Shown here piece after piece: positions 45,853-58,146 of a stretch of DNA of 64,000 nt. This stretch comes from Paragyromitra xinjiangensis (lineage: Eukaryota; Ascomycota; Pezizomycetes; Pezizales; Discinaceae). Both the position numbers and the translations under genes were made by a program. Location of the stretch: positions 3,534,001-3,598,000 of the forward strand of contig JBCAMK010000003.1 of assembly GCA_038503065.1 (NCBI GenBank), written 5' to 3'. The notes beneath the pieces were generated by a model that was not told the origin of the DNA, did no database searches, and saw only the letters and a list, made by a program, of their open reading frames with translations. Numbering within the stretch: the first letter of the stretch is position 1; each line of letters begins with the position of its first letter.

Positions 45853-47637
45853 CTACTGTTCCTTCGACTTCACACCTTCACTCGGCACAGGGCTGACCCG
45901 CTCCGGCCGACCCTCAATCGCCTCGCCCTGAGCGGCAAGCTCACTGTGTGCGGGAATCCCGTGGATGTCCCCCGCAGTCATGCGTGATCCAGCATCAAAG
46001 TGCTCCTTGGCGGGTGTCCAGGCGAGGTAGTCACGGCGGACCTCAACGTAGTCGTATGCGAATTCACCGAGCTGGTCATCATCCATACCCAGGAGCTCAG
46101 CTTGCTCAGAGGCACGGAGCTGCAGACCGGGGATAGCGTTGACGGCAAGGGCAAGAATAAGAGTGACGATGAAAGAGTAGGCGGTGACAGCGACAACATA
46201 GGCGATCTGAATGTAGAGTTGCTTGTAGTTGTGGTTGATCCAACCGCCGTTGATGATACCGGTGCTGACACCGTCGAGACCAATGATGTAGTTGGCGCCG
46301 AAGAGACCATTAAAGATAAGACCGACCATACCAGCGACACCGTGCTCAGCGAACACGTCCATAGCGTCGTCAATGTGAATCATGTACTTGACTGTTGCGC
46401 ACGTTAGCCTACGTCATAACCTAGGTAGGAGCTTGAAGAAGCTTACTCTTAGTAGCATAATTGCAGACAATACCGGTGACGATACCAAGAACAACGCTTC
46501 CATGGGGAATGATGAATCCAGAAGCCGGAGTCGCAGCAACAAGCCCAGAAATAACACCAGAGCAAAGACCAACCATCGACCACTTCTTTGCAAGTCTGAA
46601 ATCAAGCAAGATCCAGGTAACTCCCGAGAAAGCAGCAGTCAAGTTCGAGTTCCAGCACGCCATAACAGCCCTCAAGTTCGCGCCAAAAGCAGAACCACCA
46701 TTGAATCCGAGCCATCCGAACCAGAGGAGAATCGTGCCGAGGGTGATGAGCGAGACGTTGTGAGGACGGAAGTTGAGGAGCATCTTCTCTTGGCGTTTGC
46801 CAAGAACGAGAGAGTAAGCAAGAGCACCCATACCAGAAGCAATTTCGACGGGCCCGCCGCCTGTATCGTGTGTTAGTTGACGATGTTCTTGGTATTCGGT
46901 GATTCCCTGGTCAGAGGGTTTTCGTTAGGTAAGATTTACCTGCATAATCCAAGACACCATATTTGAACGCCCATCCGTTGGGGTTCCACACCCAGCATGC
47001 AATAGGGCAGTAGACAACGGTTGCCCACAAGAACGAGAAAACCATCGCCGGCAATACTCTTCCTCGCTCAGCAATAGCACCCATTACGATGGCGACGGTG
47101 ACGGCGGCAAATTGCATCTGTAATTATCCATCAGCCCACATTCCTGTTTGAGACCTCGGACGAAAAGAGGTCGTACCTGGTAAAACGAGTACAGCAGTTC
47201 GGGAATCAAAGGTGACCCAGGCGAAGGGACAGCCAACACATTCTGCAGACCAAAGTGCTTCAAATTTCCGATAAATCCGTTTGTGGCGCTCGATGAGAAG
47301 GCTAACGAATATCCCCAAAAGTACCACTGGAAGGTGACGACAAGAGAAGAACCGATACAAGCCCAGATCAGTGACAGAGCCGACTTGCGACGGGCCAGAC
47401 CAGAGTAGAGAAAACCCAGGCCAGGCACCATGATCAAGACCATGGCAGAGGCGACAATGATGTAACTGGTATCACCCTCGGTATACCATTGGTTCACGTT
47501 TTCAGTGGCTATAGGTTAAAGTAGGTTAGATCGATTTCAGAGGGTGAAATTGAGTGAAGAGACCAACCAGAATCACCACCAGTCAAGGGGTTTGTGCCAT
47601 TGAACACGGCTGGCGCGCCGACCCATGTGCGCGACAT
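45853..47637 (-). CDS. mep: Ammonium permease, Mep1/Mep3-type (Amt/Mep/Rh family)
   Basis: Five exons: 47637-47568, 47508-47177, 47117-46940, 46860-46447 and 46391-45853. They give 510 residues, normal for fungal Mep. It moves ammonium across the plasma membrane. Seen: a short extracellular N-terminus, VPGLGFLYSGLARRKSALSL, FWGYSLAFS, MQFAAVTVAIVMGAIAERGR, IACWVWNP, LLWFGWLGFNGGSA, and the tail IPGLQLRASEQAELLGMDDDQLGEFAYDY that carries the allosteric C-terminal signature. At the first site of the pore twin-histidine pair the sequence reads GGPVEIASG, so Glu replaces His; the second His is present in DVFAEHGVAG. Glu at the first site is known for the yeast Mep1/Mep3 type, as opposed to the Mep2 sensor type. 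It is probably under nitrogen (GATA-factor) control, but I mapped no sites. Introns are 55-79 nt. Confidence 0.95.
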
Positions 47638-50600
47638 CGTGTGATGAAGTAATAGGTAGTTGTTGCTTCAGCTGTTGCAGTGGTGGTGGGGAGCGTGTTC
47701 GTGAGCAGAAAAAGTTGATGGCTGAAATCAAGCTAAGGGTTGATATCCAGCAACGACAGAAGGACCGTGAACGGTGAACGATGAACAGACAGTGGTGAGT
47801 CCCGTGTCTGAGGGATTGTCTGTATTAATGGGGTATGGGAAGGAGAGATCTGGACCTGTGATGGAGGGGGAGGAGGGGAAGTTAAAAGGTGAATTCTGGA
47901 ACTGCAGAGGCGAGAGCCGGAGGGAATCTCGGAGAGAAGAGGGAGGGATGGATTTGGATAAGATCATGGATGGGTGATGGATGGAAATTAAGGGAAGGAA
48001 TATCTTCAGGCTACAAGTGGAGGTTTGGCTAGAGGATGTACATGACGGATGGAGGATGGAGATTGGCTGTCCAGGTACCAGAGCAGAAGAGAACACTGCC
48101 TATCTGGGTAGTGCTGCCCTGCCTGCCACTGACTAACCCACAGCACAACCAGATAACACCCCCGGCCAATTCGGGATCTAACTCACTAGCTCTATCGTGC
48201 ATTCCGATTTGTCTTGAGCCTTACAACACTGATACCTCTCGTCACCTATTGGCACTCGCCTGTGGGGTGTGCAGCGACTATCATATCATATCGATGAGAG
48301 CCGCTGATGTTATTTCGCTCTGATACATATTCATGACATTCCACCATCACTCACAGTTGGGAATCTGCTTTCAAATTCAGTGTTGTTTCCCCACGAACGG
48401 TGCAAAACACGAGCACAGCCGCGCCTTCGCCTGTCGTCTCGCTCTCATCCACCACCCTTGCCAAGTACTCACACGGCGTCTACCTCCTCTATCACTCCCC
48501 TCCATATCATACGTTTCTTGCACTTCTCTACACTCCTCTATTCAGATCACTCATCCTCTTCCTCTCCCTTGGCGTGGGATCTCTGTCGTACTGGTAGGAT
48601 TCTTGTGCTACTCGCTCAGAGACGCCGAAATCAACACACGACACGACACGCACATTGTCTAGCAACCAGGAACTCCCCCTTTCAGTTAACCTTTCCCGTC
48701 CTGTCCTCTGCTAGTCCTCTGCGTGGTATTCACCAGCCCATCTCAGACTTATCCTCCGCCAACGCAAAACGTCCCTTACGCTGAAACCTCCCATCTCAAA
48801 ATTAAAACCCTCCCATCACGGCCTAGCCTCTCGCCAAGTCCTCATGTCGTGTTTAACCCGCGGCTGTGGCTTGCTCCCTGATTGGCTATGGTCTGCGCAA
48901 CGGGTTTCGCTAGAGGAACATCGGAGCGACGAGGAAGAGATAACGAACGAGACCCTTTATTTGTGTTGTAGCTGACTCAACGAAATCTCATCTTTTATAC
49001 ACCATCTCCCGTTTTGGTGTTGGATTACCGTTTAAACATCCTTGTGCCCCCGTCCGCGGCCGTCCCGACGATTTGTGTCGCGCCCTACACTAAACTGTCC
49101 GTGACTGGGCGCGATTCGATCTCTTGTGTGCCCTGACTTCAGCCCAAAAACACGGTGGGGGTCGCCGGGAGGCGAACATCACGTTTTTATTTTACGCTTT
49201 TTTTTTCGTTGATGGCCGCAAGGGGGGGCTTATCTGCCAATTAAAATAGAGCCTTTCGTACAGGGTCCACAGCGTTGGATCCACAGCATACTGTCATGAT
49301 GTAGAGGTACAACGTTTCGTAGCTTTTGTCTCTTGAGTCTATTATCCGACATCGGTACGGAACCGATAGGCAGACGTAGGCAGTGCTTCTTTTTTCCCCA
49401 ACCCGTGGGGAAGTGGGAATCTGGGGTTTTCTCTCCTTCTCCCGCGGAACCGTGTGCTGTTCGTCATCTGTCTATTACATCCTCGCGAATCGTGGAAGAA
49501 AATCTGGGAATTTTGTCGTGTGAGGAATCTTGATGGGCTTCCCTTTAACGATCTTGGGTAAAATGGTCTGCAATCAGGCACATAAGATGATCGGAGGTAC
49601 TCGTTTCACTGCACTGTGGATACATACCGATGTTCTACAGACAGGGCACGATTCGGTGATAATGCCGCAGAGAGGATACAGAATTGCCGCTGGAGATTAA
49701 TACCGAACCCTGCTTCAGCTTGATCTTTCACTGTGGACCTCGTATGGCTGGACCGCGGAAACCTCCACCGGTAGGGACGAACACGCGAGTTAACTGACAA
49801 ACACAACTAAACGGCAAGCGGGAAAGTTCTCCTCTGCCGGCCTACCCCGATGTTTCGAAACGAATCATAACCTGGTTGCTTAGCTGTGGTAGTTATTGGG
49901 GCTCCTCCGATCCAGTTTTCCCCAGATTATGCTCAGGTCCCAGGCATGCGCGCTTACTAACGAATGCAACTGCAAAGATAAGGTTGTAAAAAAGGAAAAG
50001 AGAGGTAAAATCGAAACGTAAACCCGCGAGGGGCAAGGTGCGAATTGAAACCCCGGGAATCCCTATATTCCGGGGAGTTTATTATATGTAGGGTGTGGAT
50101 GCATCACAACCTTGCAAGAAAAAAACTTTTATTCGTAAATGTGTGAACAAAAAGTTTCTGTGCAAAAAAACTTGTGGGTTGCACATATACTCATCTGTTG
50201 GTTTCAAGGTCCCTCTCTCCTCTCCGCATGGAGGAATTTCAAATCAAACATGAACCCCATACGTACCCCGTACTTTTTTTCTTTTTTTCTTCGGTTCATG
50301 GAATGATCCGGAAAAGCAACTGTGGGAGAAAATTTTCACGATCTCCTCCTGGATTCTTGATGCTGGTTGGTACCCTGGGGTAAAAAACAAATTTTCTTTC
50401 TGAACACCTGCATGATGTAGATCTTCTATTTCTGAGGCATGAGACAGGTCGAGTTCGTGGTTGCTATGGCAACAGGCTTGAGTGCCGGTGGTTCGCCAGG
50501 GCAGAAGAAGACGGTCTAGACTGGTGGCTGTTACATCTCTCGTGGCCTCCGTCTTCACCGTGGGTTCTGAAAAGAAATATCTCGAGTTTCTTCTGCTTCG

Positions 50601-53600
50601 ACTCCGCTTCCCATCTGGACACTTTAGCTTTGTGCGCTGGACTGACCCTGCATAGGTTGGGAATCAGGAACCGGATTGCACGCGGCAGCAACACGGGAAT
50701 GTACATATCTGGTGTGGACACCCGTGTGGGCAGAATATTCGCTCAACTATATAGGCAGTGCTTCCGCCGGAGATGCTGATGGTCCACGACAGACGCCCAC
50801 GAGGGTTGAAGCGGGAAAATTTTCAACATTGAGCTGACTTCAGAATTCGTCTGTTTTCCCCCGCCTTTCTTGCAGGTGTTCTGCACGTGATGGGGTTTCG
50901 GAGGTCCGTCTGGACTGTGGTGCGGAACGTGTTGGTATAGGGAATATTAGGTGCAGGATAACGAGGCAGGATAACGAGGAGTGCGTCGGTCGGTGTATAA
51001 TCGAGATGTTGGAAACCCCTGGTTGGACTTGCGCTGTGGAGCTAACCGGAGACGGCTTCGAACCTATTCTCTGCTTGCATGGTGGTAGCGAAGCATTAGA
51101 GTTAGAGGTGTTATAAATTATGCTATCTACTGCACGACAGCCGAGATGCTGTTGGAACGATGTTGGCTCTGCAATGGGTTTACGGCGTTGGAATCGTTGC
51201 AGATGGGAATCTCGATTAATGCTCGGCTTTACTGCTAATGTGGAGTTTGTGCTTTAGACTATCGTCGGTTTGCTTAAACGCTAGGCGGTACTGAGTCCGG
51301 ATATACCTGCTAGTAGCAGTTCCCGGGTTAACCTTATCTGGATTTGGGTGGATTAATTGGTTGATATAGTTAGCATATTCAGATCTTCTGCATCTGTCCC
51401 GGGTGGGTGGAAGAGGGTTTTATGCTGGGTACTGGTTCTGCGAAGGTATCTAAATTCAATGATACTTCTTAAGATGTACACAATATATCATATGTCTAGG
51501 TACTTCTAGCATTTTATCACGCGGTTGCACGTGACTTGTCTACCTAGCTTACCGTGACCACGGGTTAGAGAGCATGTCAACATGTTGAGATATATTGCAG
51601 GCTGGGGTGTATCTTAAGAGTAACGTTTCGAATAGTTATGGGCCTTGGATGAGTAACCCTTACCATGGTCAAAGGTATCACGGCTTACCATATTCACAAA
51701 GTCTCTGTAGGTATGTCTACACCAGCATCGTCGTCGTCGATCGACGTTGCTTGCCCAATCACCTAACTGATTATTATCCGTCGGGATCATCCGGATCTCT
51801 ACATCCCGACCAAGATTAGAGATTTACAGGGTGCACCCCTCATGGCTTCGTATTTTCTTTATCGGTGAATTTTCTAAGATCTTGCATATCTTGGGTCCAC
51901 TAGGTTAAATCCTGCCGCGAGTACGGCGTCTGCGTGTGGTGTTGGTTGGGTAGATTCAAGGAAGGTTAAACGAACTGTGTGTAACACTCGATTGATAGTG
52001 ACTTCTGAGCTCTACAGATATTACTGAGACTGAAAGTAAGTCAACCGTTGGCGAGAGATTAGAGCTATTTGTGATATCAAGTCAAGGAGCTTTTTGTAGA
52101 GTGTACGGCCGATACCCGCTATAAGTTTCGTCGGTTGGACTCGAGGGATACCGCCATGTACAACGCGAGATTGAGGCATTGGTAAGTTCCACAGACGACT
52201 TCTGGAATTGCGGAGTAGATAAGGAATCGTTTGGGTGTAGTCAAGGGGGGCGCGACGGCCCCAGATATCTGCGGGACGTATCTAGCTATCAAAATGAGAT
52301 CTTTGAGATTTCGCTTCGCAACAACCAGCACCCAACCAACACAGGGCTTCGATAATATGGTACGATATTTAATTGGAGTCGGGTGATGCATCTTCCTTTG
52401 TAATCCAACGGATTTGCCTGGACGCGTAGGGTATCTTGGGCGACGGCCTAACAATTACTCAGACGTTTGAAATGTTACATTCCGTCAAGAGCCGGGAGGC
52501 TCTAATAGCCCAACTAAAACAAGGCTTGCGTGGGAGGACTTATGATCCGTGCTGCCATGTGGGGGCCAGATGGAGAAGGAAGCACCTGGACATGCCCAAC
52601 AATCCGATGAACACTCATTGTTGATAAACTGAGTAGCTAGCCCGGTCAGCAGTTTTCTGAGATAGGTTTTTGACTCCCTTCTGTATGCAAGTCACGGATA
52701 ACAACGCCTGGTGCCGAGTCGAGTTCGTCCAATGGTTGGGAATAGTTGGGTTGCCTTGTGTGGGTGCGACGTTGCTTTGGGCGTTTTGCTAAGAATAGAT
52801 TCACTCACTATCACTCGGAATATGGTCCAGACAGGAGGGTTGAAGTTCATGGGGATTCTCCTAAAAAGGCGAGCTGCAGGCAGGCGACTTTGAGTTGGTC
52901 TCTAATTGACTGAGGTCTTTTTACGGTTTGAATTCTCCGATACTGATGGCTTGTCCTGAGTGGCGGGCTTCAGATGCTGAGGACGGGATCAGGTTTGAGG
53001 ATAAATGCAGTGTTGTCGAGGCCGAGGGTTTTGGGCTGTTATTGGTGAAGTAGCCGTTCTCGCAGGTGGAGTTTTCAGTATCTAGCAACAGCGATCGTCA
53101 TAGACCAGGACATCGAATACGAGATGGTGGCGATGGACTTTACACAAGTATGAGGGCTCTAGCTACTGTTTTAAACTAACTATCATAAGGATGTGAAGGA
53201 GGTTTGGGTGAATTTGGGTTTTAATGAGGCGATAGAGCATGCTATCGGCCAGTCATGATTGGGCTTCACAAGTCACGATCCCTTGACTGAGCAGGTGATG
53301 AATTACTGGTGACAGGCGGCGGATGGGTGAATACTGAAGTGGTAGTGGTGAATAGTGGACAGACGGGCAGGCAAACCTAAGATCCGTAGCTGGCTTCACT
53401 GTTTAAACTTCCCCGCTCCCAGTATTTTTAACCCTTTCGCAGGCATCCGGGCAACCCAGTTATGAGCATGATCATCGTTCTCGAGGGTATGCTCGATCTC
53501 AAGTGTTTCTGCTGGATTATCCCCTAAAGGGATAGGCGTTCTGCATCAAACTTCAGGTCGAGAGGTAGGCTATTTTCGCCCTTTAGAATGATTGCTCTGT

Positions 53601-55974
53601 TGCTGCGTGTGATTCGCCCTTATGGCTCAGATTGCGGTCCGGCTCCCTCATGCAAGCCTTTAATCGTAGCCTCCAGAAAATCTTTCACAATCTCTCTATT
53701 TTTAGATTCACCGGTATCCAATGTCATTCCTGTTTGGCGGAATTACGGTAAACAGACCTTTTTTTTCTCAGTGGAGCCTTTGGGGATGGATGATTGACCG
53801 AACAAGCGCAACATTGCCATTATCCTTCAGTACGGAATTGCGTCGGGCTCTGGGAGCCGGGGAAAACTAAGATCCTCATAGTCTGTCACTCTCAAGTTGT
53901 TCTAAAGCTACCTTAAAGCCACATCTTTGTTGCTGTATGCTTTTTGTTGAGTTCTATGTGAACATGACTGTGGCAGTGTAGGTTTTCGGCCTCTGGTGCT
54001 CGTGTCTCGCTGTGGGGTATGGTTGGAGATAGCATTGAGAGGATTCCGTCAGCGTATCAAACTTGTAAAATGTTTAGATGTTCTTTGGGAATATATAGTT
54101 ATCTATTGTGTATTAATGCTCTGTAGTGAATACAGGCTATAATTAGTAGCTCAGCGTTGACTTATCTAAAGCCCGTGAGCTGGGTAGGCTGTGGCTTAGA
54201 GGCTGGGATATGAGTTCATCGAGCAATATTATGTTGAGGCTTTCTATCAGAGGATCTTCGCTGGTGAACTCTAGGGAATACCACAATATTTATACTGTTG
54301 GCAAGTGTCTAGACTAGGACCCAGAGCGGGTAGCTATAAGTCAGATAGAGGCCAAAGTGACTGTAATTTATTGTGTGACACTTCTACTGTAGAAGGTGGT
54401 CAAGGCTGGTCAACCAATAGGTGATATGGGTTGATTGGAGTAATGTGGGGCTAGAGTCGAGGACATGTAATGAGGGAGGTAGATAGGTTTTTTTTAGAGT
54501 GCCGGGCCCCAGGTTCCATTGTCATATTTATTACCTATCGTTATTTCCTAGAGCTCGGATCAAAAATATCGAGTGACTGTATATGACTAAAATGACTATT
54601 ACCCCAGTTGTCTCTTGCTTACACCTCTTGGATCAAATACTGGCTTTCAGTCTCTGGATATCGTCTCGTTCCAGCAGGCTCTATAGATTTGCTCCCTTTA
54701 GATGACTGCGTCTTTGTGTATAGAATTCAAAATAAATAGAAGCATTCTTTGGCCGTAGAATTGTTTACTACAGCGTATTTCTCTATCATTAGTTGTTCTA
54801 TGATATACCGTATAAACTGGGGGCAACACCGGAATCTTGCTGGGGCAGGTGTCGTAAGGACTAAACGCCGTGCTTCGAAATGGGGAGGGCTTGGATGCGT
54901 CAGCCAAAGACTAGGGCCTGCTAAGGTTTCTTATTAGATAGCATTTAGTTTCCTGTTGAACCCAGATGAGCATTCCAACCGGGCTTATTTTCTGGGGCTT
55001 GGGCCATGCTAGCTTTTCGTCAGTAGGGGTACGTAGTGTGTTGGGTTATAGGGGATTGAAGGCGCTCATTGTATGCTGGGGGTGGGTAATGATTGATGCG
55101 TATGCCTTGGCAGTGATTTTAACCCTAACCCACAGAGTTAATCCCAGGGTCAAATACTTGAAGGGAAAACGTTCAGGATACCATGTTTCTAGTGGGCTTG
55201 TATGTCGGATACCCGCGCTCTGATCATGCCCACTAAAAACATAGGAAATACACCCTTTTAGCTAGACAGGGTAACCTTCAAATTCTGAGTTATAACTCTC
55301 CACAGAAAATCCGGGAACATTTAGATTTTTTTAATACTTTAACTAACATAGCGTACTATATTGAGAGATCTTTGACATGGAGCTTATTGTAGTGGTCGAT
55401 AGTGGTATTGTGGTGGGTGGGTGGGTATGGTCGGAGCGCAGTTGTGGATCTGGCATACAAATCTATTAGAAACATGATATCCTGAACGTTTTCCTATATT
55501 TGAAAGGGTACGTCATTTGATAGCCTTTTGGCTGAACCTTTGAGAGAGAGAGGAGAGTGTATTTTTTGCTTCAGAGATTGATATTAGTTTGTAAACCTGT
55601 GGTGAATACTAGAAAGTGAACAGATTATTGGTGCTTGTGATTCAGAAAATGAATTATTTACCGGTGCTAAGAACATTTACTTCCGCTAGTGGTCTAGGGG
55701 GAGCACCAAAAGGAAGGTCTGCGCCCACAAGGCGAAGATTCAACAACCTTGTGACTACTAGTACAAGAAACAAAAGCAAAAAAGCAAAAACATTGAGGTG
55801 CACTCATCCCGTCGCTGCTTTATGAATCGTTACAATAATAAACAATACAGATAAGGAAATAAATTTTGAGTCAAGTATAACTATACAAAATCGAAAAAAA
55901 ACCCAGCACTTTATCACAGGAATGCGTCAAGGAAAGTAAGTATATACAAGACCGCCAGACACCTACAGAAAAAA
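47638..55974. other. Gene-poor region of 8.3 kb upstream of the ammonium permease
   Basis: 47640-48850 is strongly C/T-rich on the plus strand, consistent with a promoter/leader zone of the permease on its opposite strand; the open frames there are compositional. From 49000 to 55970 only short frames (<115 codons) occur, with no domain, splice continuity or RNA gene that I can recognise. Confidence 0.5.
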
Positions 55975-56970
55975 TCAAGAAAACTCCTGCTGATAATACC
56001 AATAACCATTTGGACCTTGGGGCTTCTCATAGAAAAACGCCGGATCATTCCCATTCTGTGGGTAGCCCGGGGTTGGTACGAATATCACCCTGGTAGCTGC
56101 TATCTGTCCTTCCGCCCTCCTAACCCTCTCCTGCTGCACCAGATCGCCCTTCCACAATGCCTCTGGGTCTGCAAGTGCTGGCCAAGAACTTCTCGGCACT
56201 TCCATCCTAGCGAAATACTGCTCCGTAACCGGATCGACGAGTGGTGGAATCGAAAGGAGGAGTCTGTTTAGTCTTGCGCAGAAGTCGCCCGGATCGCAAA
56301 GCGCGTCCCCAAGCACCATAGCGAGGAAGCCTTTTCGTGAGAGAAGTGGCATGCCTTGGGTAACCGGTTGGATAAATTCTTCATCGTATTGTCGCTCTTC
56401 TACTGGCCGTAGAGACCCCCTACTCGCGAGGGTATGGTCCCACCCGTACTGTCGGTAGACGAATGCGACTTCCTCATCGCTCCATGAGGTGCCTTTTCCG
56501 TTGCGTTGGCTTTCAACGTGGAAAGATCGAAATGCGTTTTCTTCGGAGGTGTAGCCCAACAGATCCAGCACGACGCTGCACTTTTCTGGCTCTAGCCATG
56601 AGGTTTGTCGTGGCTCGAAGGCGAAATCGATATATGTGTATATCGCGTTCGCAAGGCGGACAAATAGTTCAGAAGCGCCTTTTTGTTGAGTGACCATACA
56701 GCCCCAATATGGGTCTGGCTGTGAAGCGTATGAGATCGTTGCGTTTTGGGGATGGAAAGGAGAAACGGGGTATGCAGGATCTGGTGGGATAGTCTCTTGT
56801 CGATGCCAGGCCTGGTGCACATTCATTGAAGAGATTCGTCCGCTCATGTGGCAGTTCCAGCAGGCATCATAGTTTTCGCATTCGAGGCAGTGTATACGAG
56901 TGTCTCGACTGGGGCAGAGTTCGACTAAACAAACATCACAGGTATAAACGTTTTGTTGAAGTCCTTCCAT
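55975..56970 (-). CDS. ZZ-type zinc finger protein with DUF7514-like domain
   Basis: A single-exon, 331-residue protein. Residues 10-56 have a ZZ-finger layout: CDVC, then CLEC, CWNC and a terminal H..H (VHQAWH) as zinc ligands. From about residue 87 (PYWGCMVTQQKGASELFVRLANAIYTYI) to about 260 the sequence follows the order of the fungal DUF7514 domain: WG...LF..LA.YI, a 'P.K...L..LGY' motif, then a TQGMPLLSRKGFLAMV block and an RLN..L..IPPL motif. ZZ fingers bind protein tails or small modifiers; a role in binding ubiquitin-like or histone tails is possible but unproven. The C-terminus is Pro/Tyr-rich (FFYEKPQGPNGYWYY). The ATG at 56970 is the first in frame. Confidence 0.75.
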   Translation of the reverse strand: MEGLQQNVYTCDVCLVELCPSRDTRIHCLECENYDACWNCHMSGRISSMNVHQAWHRQETIPPDPAYPVSPFHPQNATISYASQPDPYWGCMVTQQKGASELFVRLANAIYTYIDFAFEPRQTSWLEPEKCSVVLDLLGYTSEENAFRSFHVESQRNGKGTSWSDEEVAFVYRQYGWDHTLASRGSLRPVEERQYDEEFIQPVTQGMPLLSRKGFLAMVLGDALCDPGDFCARLNRLLLSIPPLVDPVTEQYFARMEVPRSSWPALADPEALWKGDLVQQERVRRAEGQIAATRVIFVPTPGYPQNGNDPAFFYEKPQGPNGYWYYQQEFS

Positions 56971-57378
56971 TTTCTGTTCTTTCGATTACTCTCGTAGGAT
57001 CATAGGAGTTTTCGATGGCAAGGCAGAAGATACGCGGGACCAGCATTTCTTATACTGACTACGATACCGAGATATCAGGTGCAAATGGAGGCTGTGGCGG
57101 GAGAATCGATCGAGGCGTGTGATGCGACTCCGCCGGCTGGGCTAGGTAGACAGATCCAACGTGCGTCTGTGGCACAACGGTAAGGGAGGACAGCCAACGG
57201 ATAGTCTCCACATATCTCCGTGATGGCTATGCTGAGAAGAAACGGGGGGCTTTCTTCTCGCGAGAGTTCAACAGCAGCTGAATACGCGTATGCAAACCTC
57301 GGGCCGATGCCGAGGATGCCCATGATTCCTTGGAGAGTATGGAGAACACAGGGGTATAAGCCACAATTGTTATGCTTA

Positions 57379-57809
57379 AATGTACCTGAACATGTTGTTT
57401 CTCACAGCCCTCTTCATCGTGGTGGGTTTACCGTCTTCGGTCTCAACCCCGCTTGCTCCTCCGTCTCCTGAAATCTCCTCCAGTTTCCTCCTTAGTTCAT
57501 CATCGGTCTCGGCGAGTGTCATTTTCGGTGTTGCCGTCTTTGCTCTCTCGGTGGCACCAGCACCTTCAGGCTATAAATAACCCACAGGATGTTAGCATTT
57601 GAGTCTGCAGTACCCCTGATTCTTCGGGGGACAGGGCGACGAACAATGGCACCATCCTTCAGCTTTGTCGAGTCGTCATTTGAGAATTTCGCCTTGTTAT
57701 CTGTTGTGTACCGGAAGATCAAGCCACAAGGCTGAACAATCCCCCGGGTGCGAAGGACTGTTCTCGGGGTGCGAATGTGTCTGAATCCAAGTTGAGGAGG
57801 AAAAGTCAT
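57379..57809 (-). CDS. Small conserved-looking protein of unknown function (two exons)
   Basis: Exon 1 starts with ATG at 57809 (MTFPPQLGFRHIRTPRTVLR...). Exon 2 encodes a charged segment (KTATPKMTLAETDDELRRKLEE...) and ends MKRAVRNNMFRYI with TAA at 57379. Two in-frame splice choices exist. One is GTACTG with a GAAG acceptor (about 50 nt, keeping a basic VRRPVPRRIRG), the other GTTCGT with a TATAG acceptor (about 75 nt). Both use the CTAAC branch at about 57590. The product is about 120-130 residues. I do not recognise the family. The gene is divergent from the F-box-ankyrin gene at 58147, with 337 bp between the ATGs. Confidence 0.55.
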
Positions 57810-58146
57810 CGGGATTTCAAATGAACCAAACTCGACTATATCTCAGTATTATCAAAGAGGAATCAATTTGTAGCTTGAATATGAGGTTCTTGATAGACTA
57901 GATCTACGTCATTCTAAACCCCAACCCTAACATAAATATTGGGTCGTTCGCTTTGAAACAAAAAGCTTGCAAACTGGGGAGATAGCTATCGGATAACCTT
58001 AGATATTTAATGGCTAACTGATTGGTGTTTATTGATGAGATACCTACCTAGTATCGTTGGTATATCGTGATGGGTTAGGGTTAGTGTGTTTTGGTCGTCA
58101 GCAAGCGTTCCTTCCATCGCGACTTCACCATACTCAGGCATCCAAG
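57810..58146. promoter_or_regulatory. Divergent promoter with TTAGGG-type motifs
   Basis: The 337 bp between two divergent ATGs holds GGGTTAGGGTTAG (58072-58084, plus strand, about 60 nt above the F-box-ankyrin ATG) and CCAACCCTAAC (about 57922-57932), the same motif in the other orientation. Shared regulation is inference. Confidence 0.4.

Noticed and set aside
48333..48784. Three overlapping plus-strand frames (65-134 codons)
   Set aside because: C/T-rich leader composition above the ammonium permease; no homology cues.
57075..57323. Minus-strand 82-codon frame (MGILGIGPRFAYAYS...)
   Set aside because: It could not be joined in phase to the gene at 57379-57809, which ends in its own stop; no family recognised.
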